Assembly: GCF_900167055.1 (NCBI RefSeq)
Contig: NZ_FUXP01000004.1
Coordinates: 62,001 to 126,000 of the forward strand
From: Lysobacter spongiicola DSM 21749
GTDB lineage: Bacteria; Pseudomonadota; Gammaproteobacteria; Xanthomonadales; Xanthomonadaceae
Direction: 5' to 3'
DNA: 64,000 bases
The translations under genes were made by a program, and so were the position numbers. Shown here piece after piece: positions 34,237-42,138 of this stretch (position 1 is its first letter; each line of letters opens with the position of its first letter). The notes under the pieces are model-generated. The model worked only from the letters and a program-made list of their open reading frames with translations, had not been told where the DNA came from and did not search any database.

Positions 34237-34854
34237 ATGGCCGAAGACCCCCGACAGCACGACGACCTGGAACAGCCCCGGCCGACCCGTGAAGACGCGG
34301 AAGCGGCGATCGCCACACTGTTGCGCTGGGCCGGTGACGACCCGAGCCGCGAAGGCCTGCTCGACACCCCGCGGCGCGTGGCCAAGGCCTATACCGAGTG
34401 GTTCAGCGGCTACGGCCTGGATCCGGATGCCTACCTGGCACGCACCTTCGAGGAAGTCGCCGGCTATGACGAGCTGATCGTGCTGCGCGACATCCAGTTC
34501 GAGAGCCATTGCGAGCACCACATGGCACCGATCATCGGCCGCGTGCACGTGGGCTACCTGCCGGACAACAAGGTGGTCGGCATCAGCAAGCTGGCGCGGG
34601 TGGTCGAGGCATTCTCGCGCCGCCTGCAGGTGCAGGAGAAGATGACCTCGCAGATCGCCGACTGCATCCAGCGCGTGCTGCAGCCGCGCGGCGTCGGGGT
34701 GGTGGTCGAAGGCGCCCACCAATGCATGACCACGCGTGGCGTGTACAACCGCGGCGTGAGCATGATCACCTCGAAGATGCTTGGCAGCTTCCGCGAGGAC
34801 GCGAGGACGCGTGCCGAATTCCTGCAGTTCATCGACGTCGGCCCCGGGCGCTGA
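34237..34854 (+). CDS. folE: GTP cyclohydrolase I
   Basis: This enzyme turns GTP into dihydroneopterin triphosphate, the first step of folate and tetrahydropterin synthesis. The 205-residue protein has the zinc and active-site residues in [20 protein letters not shown] and [12 protein letters not shown], and the substrate-site [20 protein letters not shown]. The ATG at 34237 (MAEDPRQ) is preferred; an in-frame ATG at 34195 is possible. It could also supply pterin needed by PhhA encoded elsewhere in the window. Confidence 0.97.
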   Translation: MAEDPRQHDDLEQPRPTREDAEAAIATLLRWAGDDPSREGLLDTPRRVAKAYTEWFSGYGLDPDAYLARTFEEVAGYDELIVLRDIQFESHCEHHMAPIIGRVHVGYLPDNKVVGISKLARVVEAFSRRLQVQEKMTSQIADCIQRVLQPRGVGVVVEGAHQCMTTRGVYNRGVSMITSKMLGSFREDARTRAEFLQFIDVGPGR

Positions 34855-34921
34855 CGTCCGAAGCGCGCGGACTTCACGGACTTTTAACCGGGCCTTCGCG
34901 GCCGATCCGTAAGCTTGGCGG

Positions 34922-36232
34922 ATGAGCGCCGTCAACGACCCCGCCCTTCCGGACCCACAGAGCGCCGACCCTTCGGGCGCGGATTCCAAGGCCCTTCGCG
35001 AGGCATTCCTTCGCGTCCGCCAGCGCACCCTGTCCCTGGCCGCACCGTTGTCGGCCGAAGACGCGATGGTGCAGTCGATGCCCGATGCCAGTCCGGCGAA
35101 ATGGCACCTCGGGCACACCACGTGGTTCTTCGAGCGATTCGTGCTCGGGCACGATCCGGGGTATCGGCCGATCGAGCCGGACTGGCACTTCATCTTCAAC
35201 AGCTACTACGAAACCGTCGGTCCGATGCACGCCCGGCCGATGCGCGGCCTGCTGTCCCGGCCCTCGTTGCAGGAGGTGGTGGATTATCGCCAGATGGTGG
35301 ATGAGCGCGTCGCGTGCCTGTTATCCGGGGGCGTCGACCCCGAGGTCCTGGAACACCTGACGCTGGGCCTGCACCACGAGCAGCAACATCAGGAGTTGCT
35401 GCTGACGGATATCAAGCATGCGCTCTGGTGTAACCCGCTGAGGCCGGCCTACCAACCGGAGCTGCAGGCGGTCACCGGCGAGGCCCGCCCGCTGGAATGG
35501 CATCGGGTCGACGAACAGCTGGTCGAGGTCGGAGCGCCACCATGGCCGGCAGCCACCGCGTTCGCCTTCGACAGCGAGTCACCCCGCCACCGCGTCCTGC
35601 TGCAGCCGCATGCCCTGGCCTCGCGCCCGGTGACCAACGCCGAGTACCGCGCCTTCATTGACGATGGCGGCTATCGGACCGTCGACCTGTGGCTCAGTGA
35701 TGGCTGGGCGCGGATCAACGCCGAAGGCTGGACGAGACCGTTCTACTGGGACGAGGACCTGGAGCGGGAATTCACCCTCGGTGGTGTCCGGCCGATCGAT
35801 CCCGCCGCACCGGTCAGCCACCTGAGCTATATCGAGGCCGATGCCTTTGCACGCTGGGCCGGCGCGCGGCTGCCGACGGAGTTCGAGTGGGAACATGCCG
35901 CCGCCCCGCTGCCGGTCCGCGGCAACTTCGCCGATCGCGGCCTGCTGCATCCCGCCGCGGCGCTGGGCCCGGTGGATGCCGGCGCGCCGATGCAGATGTT
36001 CGGTGACGTCTGGGAGTGGACCAGCAGCGCCTATGCCGCCTACCCGGCCTTCCGTCCACTGCCCGGCTCCCTGGGCGAATACAACGGCAAGTTCATGAGT
36101 GGGCAGCAGGTGCTGCGCGGCGGCAGTTGCGCCAGTCCCGCCGACCACATGCGGGCGAGCTACCGCAACTTCTTCCATCCGCCCGACCGCTGGCAATTCA
36201 GCGGATTGCGGCTTGCCAGGGACATTCGATGA
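34922..36232 (+). CDS. egtB: Ergothioneine biosynthesis sulfoxide synthase EgtB
   Basis: A 436-residue non-haem iron enzyme that joins hercynine to a thiol (cysteine or gamma-glutamylcysteine) with oxygen. The N-terminal DinB-like domain (about 20-180) supplies the iron ligands: KWHLGHTTWFFE and the HHEQQHQELL segment. The C-terminal formylglycine-enzyme-like domain (about 200-436) has RPVTNAEYRAF, LPTEFEWEHAA, FGDVWEWTSSAY and VLRGGSCASP. It overlaps egtD by four bases. No egtA, egtC or egtE is present here, so the remaining steps must be encoded elsewhere. Confidence 0.95.
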   Translation: MSAVNDPALPDPQSADPSGADSKALREAFLRVRQRTLSLAAPLSAEDAMVQSMPDASPAKWHLGHTTWFFERFVLGHDPGYRPIEPDWHFIFNSYYETVGPMHARPMRGLLSRPSLQEVVDYRQMVDERVACLLSGGVDPEVLEHLTLGLHHEQQHQELLLTDIKHALWCNPLRPAYQPELQAVTGEARPLEWHRVDEQLVEVGAPPWPAATAFAFDSESPRHRVLLQPHALASRPVTNAEYRAFIDDGGYRTVDLWLSDGWARINAEGWTRPFYWDEDLEREFTLGGVRPIDPAAPVSHLSYIEADAFARWAGARLPTEFEWEHAAAPLPVRGNFADRGLLHPAAALGPVDAGAPMQMFGDVWEWTSSAYAAYPAFRPLPGSLGEYNGKFMSGQQVLRGGSCASPADHMRASYRNFFHPPDRWQFSGLRLARDIR

Positions 36233-37200
36233 GTATTGCCGCGGCCGACATCCCGCTGACCGACCTGCACCCCAGTTCCGGCGACATCACCAGCGACGCG
36301 ATCGAAGGCCTGTCGTCCTCGCCGAAATGGTTGCCTTCCAAGTACTTCTACGACAGTCGCGGCTCGCAGCTGTTCGAGGCGATCACCCGACAGCCCGAGT
36401 ACTACCTGACCCGGGTCGAGCTGGAACTGCTGGCGACCTCCATGCCGGCGATCGCCGACGCGGTGGCCTCGTGTGCGCACGTGGTGGAGTACGGCAGTGG
36501 CAGTGGCCGCAAGACCGAGTTGCTGTTGGAGGGGTTGGAGGACCCGGTCGCCTATACCCCGATCGAGATCTCCCGCACGGCGCTGCTGGCCAGCGTTGGC
36601 CGGCTGGCGGAAGCCTTCCCCGCGATCGAGATGCTGCCGGTCTGCGCCGACTTCACCCAGCCGGTGCCGTTGCCGCAGCCAACCCGCGAGAGCGGGCACA
36701 CGCTGGTCTTTTTCCCCGGCTCCACGCTCGGCAATTTCACCCACGACGATGCCGCGCTGCTGCTTCGCTCCATGCGCGAGACGATGGGGCCGCGAGGGCA
36801 GGCACTGGTGGGCATCGACCTGGACAAGGACACGGCCCTGATCGAAGCGGCATACAACGATGCCGCCGGCGTGACCCGTGATTTCACCCTGAACCTGCTC
36901 GCGCGCCTGAACCGCGACACCGGCAGCGACTTCGACCTGGCCGGCTTCGAACACCGTGCGCGCTACTCGCGCGAGCGTGGCCGCATCGAAACCCACCTGG
37001 TGAGCCTGCGCGAGCAGCACGTGCGACTGGCGGACCACAGTTTCCACTTCCACGCCGACGAGGCGATGCAGGTCGAGTACAGCCACAAGTACACCGACCA
37101 GAGCTTCGAGGCCTTGATTGCACGGGCCGGGCTGCGAGTGGCGCGACGCTGGAACGATCCGCGGGACTGGTTCGGCCTGCGCCTGCTGGAGCCGGCGTAG
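36229..37200 (+). CDS. egtD: L-histidine N-alpha-methyltransferase EgtD
   Basis: A 323-residue SAM-dependent enzyme that trimethylates histidine to hercynine, the first committed step of ergothioneine synthesis. Signature stretches are KYFYDSRGSQLFEAITRQPE, YYLTRVELELL, the SAM loop VEYGSGSGRKTELLL, FFPGSTLGNF and IDLDKDTALIEAAYND. The ATG at 36229 overlaps the egtB stop (ATGA), so EgtB and EgtD are made together. Confidence 0.96.
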   Translation: MSIAAADIPLTDLHPSSGDITSDAIEGLSSSPKWLPSKYFYDSRGSQLFEAITRQPEYYLTRVELELLATSMPAIADAVASCAHVVEYGSGSGRKTELLLEGLEDPVAYTPIEISRTALLASVGRLAEAFPAIEMLPVCADFTQPVPLPQPTRESGHTLVFFPGSTLGNFTHDDAALLLRSMRETMGPRGQALVGIDLDKDTALIEAAYNDAAGVTRDFTLNLLARLNRDTGSDFDLAGFEHRARYSRERGRIETHLVSLREQHVRLADHSFHFHADEAMQVEYSHKYTDQSFEALIARAGLRVARRWNDPRDWFGLRLLEPA

Positions 37201-37282
37201 ACCTGCATGCCGCACCTCCGGCACTTCCGCCGCAGGTGCGTCGTTCGCATACTGCCCGCTCCAGAAGCCGGAGCGACCTGAC

Positions 37283-37513
37283 ATGAAGATCCTCGCCCCC
37301 CTGTTGGCGGCCGCCTTGCTGTCCGCCTGTGCGAGCGCCGAATACCGCGACAACAATGCCGCCGTCGATGCGCGTCCCGAGTGTGCCGGCACCGACTACG
37401 ACAACCCCGCACAGGGCCGACCCGGCTGGTGTGACCGTGAAGCCGGCACCGCCTGGTCGAGCGGGTCCGAAGGCATGAAAGTGGAGTTCAGCGCGGACGA
37501 CGACGACCGCTGA
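37283..37513 (+). CDS. Small lipoprotein of unknown function
   Basis: A 76-residue precursor with a clear lipoprotein signal (LLAAALLSACAS, lipid Cys at about residue 16). The mature peptide is short, acidic, and has two further Cys residues (ECAGTDYDNP and GWCDRE) that could form a disulfide. The start has GGAGCGACC upstream. No family is recognised. It lies between egtD and the topoisomerase gene on the same strand. Confidence 0.7.
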   Translation: MKILAPLLAAALLSACASAEYRDNNAAVDARPECAGTDYDNPAQGRPGWCDREAGTAWSSGSEGMKVEFSADDDDR

Positions 37514-37578
37514 ACACCACCCACTTAACATCGCGGCGTTTCGCGCGTCCTAGACGGGCGGCGGCTGATGCTGCCGCC

Positions 37579-38679
37579 ATGCCTTCCCGACCCCTGCAGA
37601 CGGCCGACCCCGAAGCCACCGCGCGCCAGGCCGGGCTGCGCTATGTGTGCGACGACAATCCGGGCATTGAGCGCCGCCGGGGAAAGGACGCGTTCTCCTA
37701 CTTCCTGCCTTCCGGTGCAGCGGTCGACGACGAGGCGACGCTGCAGCGCATCCGGTCGCTGGCGATTCCGCCGGCCTGGACCGAGGTATGGATCTGCCGC
37801 ACCCGCAATGGCCACCTGCAGGCGACCGGCCGGGATGCGCGCGGTCGCAAGCAGTACCGCTACCACCCCGACTGGGCGCAGGTGCGTGGCGACGGCAAGT
37901 TCGACCGCATCGTCGCGTTCGGCGAGGCGTTGCCGAGGCTGCGCCGGCGCCTTCGCCGCGACCTGAAACAGCCCGGCTTCCCGCGCGAAAAGGTGCTGGC
38001 GATCGTGGTGGCGCTGCTGGCCGATACCCTGGCCCGCATCGGCAACGACAGTTATGCCCGCAGCAACAAATCCTTCGGCCTGACCACGCTGCGCAACCGT
38101 CATGTTGCATTCGTGCGCGGTGGCCGCGCCCGTCTGCGATTCCGTGGCAAAGGCGGAACCGAACACGACATCGAACTCGACGACGCACGGCTGGCGCGCC
38201 TGATCCGGCGCTGTCAGCAACTGCCGGGACAGGCGCTGTTCCAGTACAAGGACGAGGACGGCACCCTGCAGCCGGTCGATTCCGGCGAGGTCAACCAGTA
38301 CCTGCGTGACGCCATGGGCGAGGCCTTCAGCGCGAAGGATTTCCGCACATGGGGCGGCACGCTGTCGGCTTTCCGACGGTTGGCATGCACGCCATTGCCG
38401 CAGCCCCACAGCGGCGGTGAGCCGAGTGAGCGGGCGCTGGCAGCCACCTGCAACGTCGTGGTCAAGGATGTCGCGCGTGAGCTGGGCAACACGCCGGCGG
38501 TGGCACGCAAGGCCTACATCGATCCGCACGTGTTCGAAGGCTGGCGTGACGGCCGCCTGCTGCGCGCGGCCGCCAGCGCCCGCGGCCCGCGGCAGTGGGA
38601 ACAGGCGGCCCTGAAGTTCCTGAAGGCCGCGCACCGGCGCAACGGCAAGGGCAGGCGCCGCGCCCCAGCGAAGCGTTGA
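37579..38679 (+). CDS. DNA topoisomerase IB
   Basis: A 366-residue eukaryotic-type topoisomerase IB, which relaxes supercoils through a 3'-phosphotyrosine intermediate. Visible features: N-terminal GLRYVCDDNPGIERRR and IRSLAIPPAWTEVWI, the catalytic-core SNKSFGLTTLRNRHV, FRTWGGTLSAFR, and the active-site Tyr in VARKAYIDPHV. The C-terminus is basic. Length is typical for the bacterial family. Confidence 0.95.
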   Translation: MPSRPLQTADPEATARQAGLRYVCDDNPGIERRRGKDAFSYFLPSGAAVDDEATLQRIRSLAIPPAWTEVWICRTRNGHLQATGRDARGRKQYRYHPDWAQVRGDGKFDRIVAFGEALPRLRRRLRRDLKQPGFPREKVLAIVVALLADTLARIGNDSYARSNKSFGLTTLRNRHVAFVRGGRARLRFRGKGGTEHDIELDDARLARLIRRCQQLPGQALFQYKDEDGTLQPVDSGEVNQYLRDAMGEAFSAKDFRTWGGTLSAFRRLACTPLPQPHSGGEPSERALAATCNVVVKDVARELGNTPAVARKAYIDPHVFEGWRDGRLLRAAASARGPRQWEQAALKFLKAAHRRNGKGRRRAPAKR

Positions 38680-38739
38680 CCCCGCCTTGCGCCCTGGCCC
38701 CCTAGGGTGGCGATTCCGACAACGAAGACGGGAACCACC

Positions 38740-38973
38740 ATGGCCACCTGCGACGTCTGCGGCAACGACTACGACAAGAGCTTCACCATCAAGACCCATG
38801 ACGGCGGCGGCACGTTCGACTCCTTCGAATGTGCCATCCATGCGCTCGCCCCAACCTGCGCCCACTGCCAGTGCAGGATCATCGGCCACGGCGCCGAGCA
38901 TGACGGCACCTTCTACTGCTGCGCGCGCTGCGCAAAGCAGTCCGGCGTGGTCGGCATCGACGACCGGATCTGA
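38740..38973 (+). CDS. Small Cys-rich, probably metal-binding protein
   Basis: A 77-residue protein with nine Cys: CDVCG at the N-terminus, FECAIHA, CAHCQC and YCCARC, plus several His. The spacing suggests two zinc-ribbon-like sites. From memory, similar small proteins in proteobacteria and actinobacteria carry loose labels such as metallothionein-like. It has no signal peptide. The start at 38740 follows GGGAACCACC and the in-frame upstream start at 38707 lacks conserved-looking sequence. Confidence 0.7.
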   Translation: MATCDVCGNDYDKSFTIKTHDGGGTFDSFECAIHALAPTCAHCQCRIIGHGAEHDGTFYCCARCAKQSGVVGIDDRI

Positions 38974-39060
38974 GGGTGGTCAGGCAAGTGACCCGCTGCA
39001 CTCGTGCGGCGCCATGCACGACTGGCCGGAACTCGAGACCCAATCGGAACCGCCCGCGTT

Positions 39061-39138
39061 TGTAGGAGCGGCTTCAGCCGCGATCGGATGCCGGCGGACC
39101 CTCGCCGGTTCCAGATCGCGGCTGAAGCCGCTCCTACA
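39061..39138. repeat. GTAG-headed hairpin repeat, copy 2
   Basis: TGTAGGAGCGGCTTCAGCCG... opens and ...CGGCTGAAGCCGCTCCTACA closes a near-perfect inverted repeat with arms of about 25 bp and a 28-bp spacer. It lies just beyond the barstar stop codon. Confidence 0.9.
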
Positions 39139-39156
39139 GGCATGCAGTGGCGCGGG

Positions 39157-39594
39157 TCAGGGCGCCAGCATCTCCAGCGTCTCCTCCGGCAGCGGCACCA
39201 GGGCCCAGAACGGGACGTTCTGCCCGCGCCACTCCTCGGCGGCTTCGTTGAAGATCGCCAGCAGCGTATCGAACGCGGCCTGGTCCGCCTCCCGCCATTG
39301 CCCGGCATGCTCCAGCAACAGCAGGTAACCGGGCGCGTGCCACCAGGACATGTCGCCGAGGCTGTCGGCCAGGGCATCCCAGTTGCCCCCGAACCAGTCG
39401 GGAAAGCGCAGGGCCTTGCCGATGTGCCTGAGTGCTTCGGCCTTGTCCGTGACGCCTTCGAGGTCGATGCGTGCGACCGCCAGGTTGAGGGCCGCGCCGG
39501 CTTCCACCATGGGCCGGGTGTCGCGCTCATCGACGAAATAGGCGCCCGACTGCAGCGGGTCGACCAGCATCGCCCGGATGTCGACTGCGTTCAT
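39157..39594 (-). CDS. Barstar-family RNase inhibitor
   Basis: A 145-residue cytoplasmic protein. The C-terminal 95 residues have the barstar core: IDLEGVTDKAEALRHIGKAL, FPDWFGGNWDALADSLGDMS and LLLLEHAGQW. Barstar folds bind and block barnase or T1-like guanyl RNases. The gene begins inside the end of the RNase gene (four-base overlap), so toxin and immunity protein are made together. It protects the producer cell from its own RNase, by inference. Confidence 0.88.
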   Translation of the reverse strand: MNAVDIRAMLVDPLQSGAYFVDERDTRPMVEAGAALNLAVARIDLEGVTDKAEALRHIGKALRFPDWFGGNWDALADSLGDMSWWHAPGYLLLLEHAGQWREADQAAFDTLLAIFNEAAEEWRGQNVPFWALVPLPEETLEMLAP

Positions 39595-40154
39595 CGCGAC
39601 ACCCGGGGGATGTCAAAGCGGCGGAAGCTTGCGTAGTGGTCGTCCGTGTAGAAATAGACCTCCGGTGGATCGCCCCCGATCACGATGCGGCGCGCGCCGC
39701 GATCGTCCGACCCGGGCGTGGGCACGGTGAACTCGCGGTAGTAGCCGCGCCCGCGCTCGGGCAACAGGCCTTCGCGGTTGTGGAACACGCTGCCGTCCTG
39801 TCGGTATTCGAAAGGCCCGCCGTGGGCGATGTCGTCCAGCACCGGGTGCGCTTCGGCAGGCAGGAAAGCGGGATAGTCGGCCGATCGGCTGCCGGGCGGC
39901 GGTGCCGGCGCAGGAACGGTGCCGGGGATGGCGCTGCCGGAACTGGTAGTCGGGCCGGATCCGGATCCGGATCCGGAGGATGGAGAGCCTCCGGCACCCG
40001 GGCTGCCCGGCCCATCGGACGTGGCGGCGTCGGCAGGTGTCTCCACCGGGGCAGGCGGTGCGTCGAGGGTGCCGTCGTCGGCCGGGCGGGTCCAGAACCA
40101 CAGGACCACCACCACGATGGCGGCGAGCAGCCAGAAATAGTGCTTGCGTCGCAT
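39591..40154 (-). CDS. Membrane-anchored or secreted guanyl-specific RNase (N1/T1/barnase family)
   Basis: A 187-residue protein. The N-terminus (HYFWLLAAIVVVVLWFW) is a membrane anchor or uncleaved signal; a Pro/Ser/Gly linker (about 25-90) follows; the C-terminal domain (about 95-187) has the microbial RNase pattern: GGPFEYRQDGSVFHNREGLL, GYYREFTVPTPGSDDRGARR and YFYTDDHYASFRRF. Catalytic residues are probably the Glu in YREFTV, the Arg in GARRIV and the His in DDHYASF. The linker DNA contains tandem hexamers (see the repeat entry). Coupled to the barstar gene. Confidence 0.85.
   Translation of the reverse strand: MRRKHYFWLLAAIVVVVLWFWTRPADDGTLDAPPAPVETPADAATSDGPGSPGAGGSPSSGSGSGSGPTTSSGSAIPGTVPAPAPPPGSRSADYPAFLPAEAHPVLDDIAHGGPFEYRQDGSVFHNREGLLPERGRGYYREFTVPTPGSDDRGARRIVIGGDPPEVYFYTDDHYASFRRFDIPRVSR
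39955..39978. repeat. Tandem hexanucleotide repeat in the RNase linker
   Basis: CCGGAT occurs three times in a row and then as CCGGAG, coding for alternating Gly/Ser in the linker. Changes in copy number would keep the frame and alter only linker length. Confidence 0.85.
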
Positions 40155-40209
40155 GGCATCAGCCCGTTGCTGGGTGGACCGCCAGTCTAACGCCAGCGCA
40201 GGCAGCGGC

Positions 40210-40332
40210 CCGTAGGAGCGACGTCAGTCGCGACCACGAAACACCAATGCTGTCGTAGGAGCGGCTTCAGCCGCGATCGTGCAACCGGCGCGTGCGGCCC
40301 ATTGCCGGATCGCGGCTGAAGCCGCTCCTACA
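40210..40332. repeat. GTAG-headed hairpin repeat, half copy plus full copy 3
   Basis: A lone left arm of the second sequence type (CGTAGGAGCGACGTCAGTCG, from 40211) is followed by a full hairpin of the main type (40254-40332, GTAGGAGCGGCTTCAGCC... to ...GGCTGAAGCCGCTCCTAC). The pair occupies most of the gap between the RNase gene and the I78 inhibitor gene. Confidence 0.85.
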
Positions 40333-40357
40333 AGATCCGAGGCCGTCGCGACCGCCT

Positions 40358-40654
40358 TCAGCCGCAGCGCAATCCGGTGATCGCGCCGCGTTCGTTGACG
40401 TCGATGTTCAGCCGGTCCGGCCGGTGGTCCATGGTGACTGCCTGCCCGGGCTCGATGACGCGTACGTCACGGCTGTTGCTGCCTGCGCGCGCGCGTTCGA
40501 CCACTTCCGGCGTGGCTGCCTGGCCCACTGCCCAGCTGGCGTTGTCGGCATTGCACGGCCCGGTGGCACCCGCGTCCGCGCCCGGGGGCGGCATGGTGGT
40601 GCAGGCGACGACGGAACCCAGCAGCACGGCGATGGGCAGGACATTGCGGATCAT
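40358..40654 (-). CDS. I78-family protease inhibitor lipoprotein
   Basis: A 98-residue precursor with a lipoprotein signal (AVLLGSVVACTTM, lipid Cys near residue 18). The mature domain has the I78 inhibitor pattern: a leading Cys (GPCNADNASW), then VVERARAGSNSRDVRVIEPG, the MDHRPDRLNIDV loop and the closing ITGLRCG. Such proteins inhibit subtilisin-like serine proteases in the periplasm or at the outer membrane. The start at 40654 places the signal peptide correctly. Confidence 0.88.
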   Translation of the reverse strand: MIRNVLPIAVLLGSVVACTTMPPPGADAGATGPCNADNASWAVGQAATPEVVERARAGSNSRDVRVIEPGQAVTMDHRPDRLNIDVNERGAITGLRCG

Positions 40655-40706
40655 GGCGTCTCTCCGGGAGGCAATCCGCAGCAGGTTGCGGGCGCCGTCG
40701 TGTGCA

Positions 40707-41771
40707 TCATGTAAAGGTGGCCGGATCCTCCTGGTCCCGTGCATGCGCCTCCACCAGTCGCAGCATCAGGCGCGCCAGCGTCACCACGTCCTGGTGGTTG
40801 TGGGCGCAGACGCGGCGCAGCAGCCCCGAGGAGCCGCCGCGCAGGTACGACAGCCATGCGGCCGGGGCCTGCGAGCCGGGCAGGTCATCCTCGCGGATGA
40901 TGCGCAGCAGCTCGCGCTCGATCGTCGCCAGCCGGCAGTTCTCCCAGACACCACGGTAGCGGCGGCGCGTGGGGTGCAGCAGGTCGACGTGGTCCAGTGG
41001 CGTGATCGGATCACCCATCCGGGCAAGGCGGTAGCGCGTCTTGAGCAGCGGCGCGTCGTAGCTGCGGCCGTTGTAGCTCGACAGCACCGTCGATGGCCGC
41101 AGCCAGCTCCGGAACATCTCCAGCATCGAGCGCTCCGCCGCCAGCGTGGTGATCAGCAACTGGCGTATGCGCAGGCTGTCGCCATGCTCCGGGTCGTGGT
41201 GCCAGTCGGCCGCACCGATCTGGAAGGCGCGGGTGCCGGTGCCGCCGGCCAACCCGGTGGTCTCGGTATCGAAGAACAGCAGGTCGCGGGGGTTCACGAC
41301 GTCGCTGCGGCGCGCAAAGTCCAGGGGCAGCGGACCTGCGGGCGCGGCGAACGGCAACCGGGACTCGATCAGCAGCAGCCCCGGCGCGATTTCATGTCCC
41401 GGCAGGGACCGGTCCACCGGTCCGCGGGCGACGGTGTAGGAAGGCACCCGCTCACGTACGCCGAGCAGCCGGCGCAGCGAGTCGATCGAGGTGCTGGCGC
41501 GGGTGGGCGCAGCTGCCATGGTGGGCATGGGTGCCGACACAGGCGCCGGGACCGTTGCCGGCGTTTGCGCCGATACCGATGCCGAAGCCGTTGCAGATGC
41601 GGATGCCGACGCCGATGTCGTTGCCGCTGCAGATGCAGATGAACTTTGCGTGGATTCGCGTGACCCTGGTCGCGGCGTGGGCACGATGGCTCGCGTCCCT
41701 TCCTTCCGGCGCGGGCCATCGACACCCGCTTGCCGCTTGAGCGTACGCAGCCGGTCCAGCGTGATGCTCAT
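40707..41771 (-). CDS. RNase H-like exonuclease, YprB/MrfB family
   Basis: A 354-residue protein. The N-terminal third (about 40-90) is a low-complexity Ser/Ala/Thr/Pro linker. The nuclease domain (about 155-350) has the DEDD residues: FFDTETTGLAGGTG, LSSYNGRSYDAPLL, and AHNHQDVVTLARL (DEDDh-like). In Bacillus subtilis YprB (MrfB) works with helicase YprA (MrfA) in removing mitomycin C adducts. The helicase gene lies directly upstream on the same strand, separated by 367 bp that contain two hairpin repeats. Function here is inferred from the pair. Confidence 0.82.
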   Translation of the reverse strand: MSITLDRLRTLKRQAGVDGPRRKEGTRAIVPTPRPGSRESTQSSSASAAATTSASASASATASASVSAQTPATVPAPVSAPMPTMAAAPTRASTSIDSLRRLLGVRERVPSYTVARGPVDRSLPGHEIAPGLLLIESRLPFAAPAGPLPLDFARRSDVVNPRDLLFFDTETTGLAGGTGTRAFQIGAADWHHDPEHGDSLRIRQLLITTLAAERSMLEMFRSWLRPSTVLSSYNGRSYDAPLLKTRYRLARMGDPITPLDHVDLLHPTRRRYRGVWENCRLATIERELLRIIREDDLPGSQAPAAWLSYLRGGSSGLLRRVCAHNHQDVVTLARLMLRLVEAHARDQEDPATFT

Positions 41772-41849
41772 CGCGATGCTCCGCAGAAGATGCTTGGCGA
41801 TACGCGCCGCCCGCGATCTCGCCCGGGCACCCGTGCCGCCAGCCGTCCT

Positions 41850-41923
41850 GTAGGAGCGACGTGAGTCGCGACCTGTACATCGTTTCCAGGCGTCGGCGGG
41901 TCGCGACTCACGTCGCTCCTACA
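41850..41923. repeat. GTAG-headed hairpin repeat, copy 4 (second sequence type)
   Basis: TGTAGGAGCGACGTGAGTCG... and its inverted copy (ending GTCGCTCCTACA at 41923) form arms of about 24 bp. The stem core GACGTGAGTCGC differs from the GGCTTCAGCCGC core of the other copies. Confidence 0.88.
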
Positions 41924-41975
41924 ACCCGCTGTCGGGAGGAAAGGGAGCCGTGTTTGCGATGCAGCACCCCGCCTC

Positions 41976-42052
41976 TGTAGAAGCGGCTTCAGCCGCGATC
42001 GGATGTCTGGCTGGGTGCCCGGTTCCAGATCGCGGCTGAAGCCGCTCCTACA
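41976..42052. repeat. GTAG-headed hairpin repeat, copy 5
   Basis: Main-type copy (TGTAGAAGCGGCTTCAGCCG... to ...GGCTGAAGCCGCTCCTACA) with one base change in the left arm. Together with copy 4 it fills the 367-bp gap (41772-42138) between the mrfA-like and mrfB-like genes, where I see no coding sequence. Confidence 0.88.
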
Positions 42053-42138
42053 TGCCAGCGGAGGTCGCGGTCGTGGATGAGCGGCCGCCACCTCACCGGA
42101 CGTCGGGGCACGAGGAGCGTGGACGGGGCCGAAAAGCT

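Noticed and set aside
38913-39530. 205-codon minus-strand frame overlapping the barstar gene
   Set aside because: Out of frame with the barstar core and passes through a hairpin repeat, so it is spurious.
39061-42052. Possible CRISPR array
   Set aside because: The repeated units are inverted-repeat hairpins at irregular spacing with genes between them, not direct repeats with uniform spacers, and there are no cas genes.
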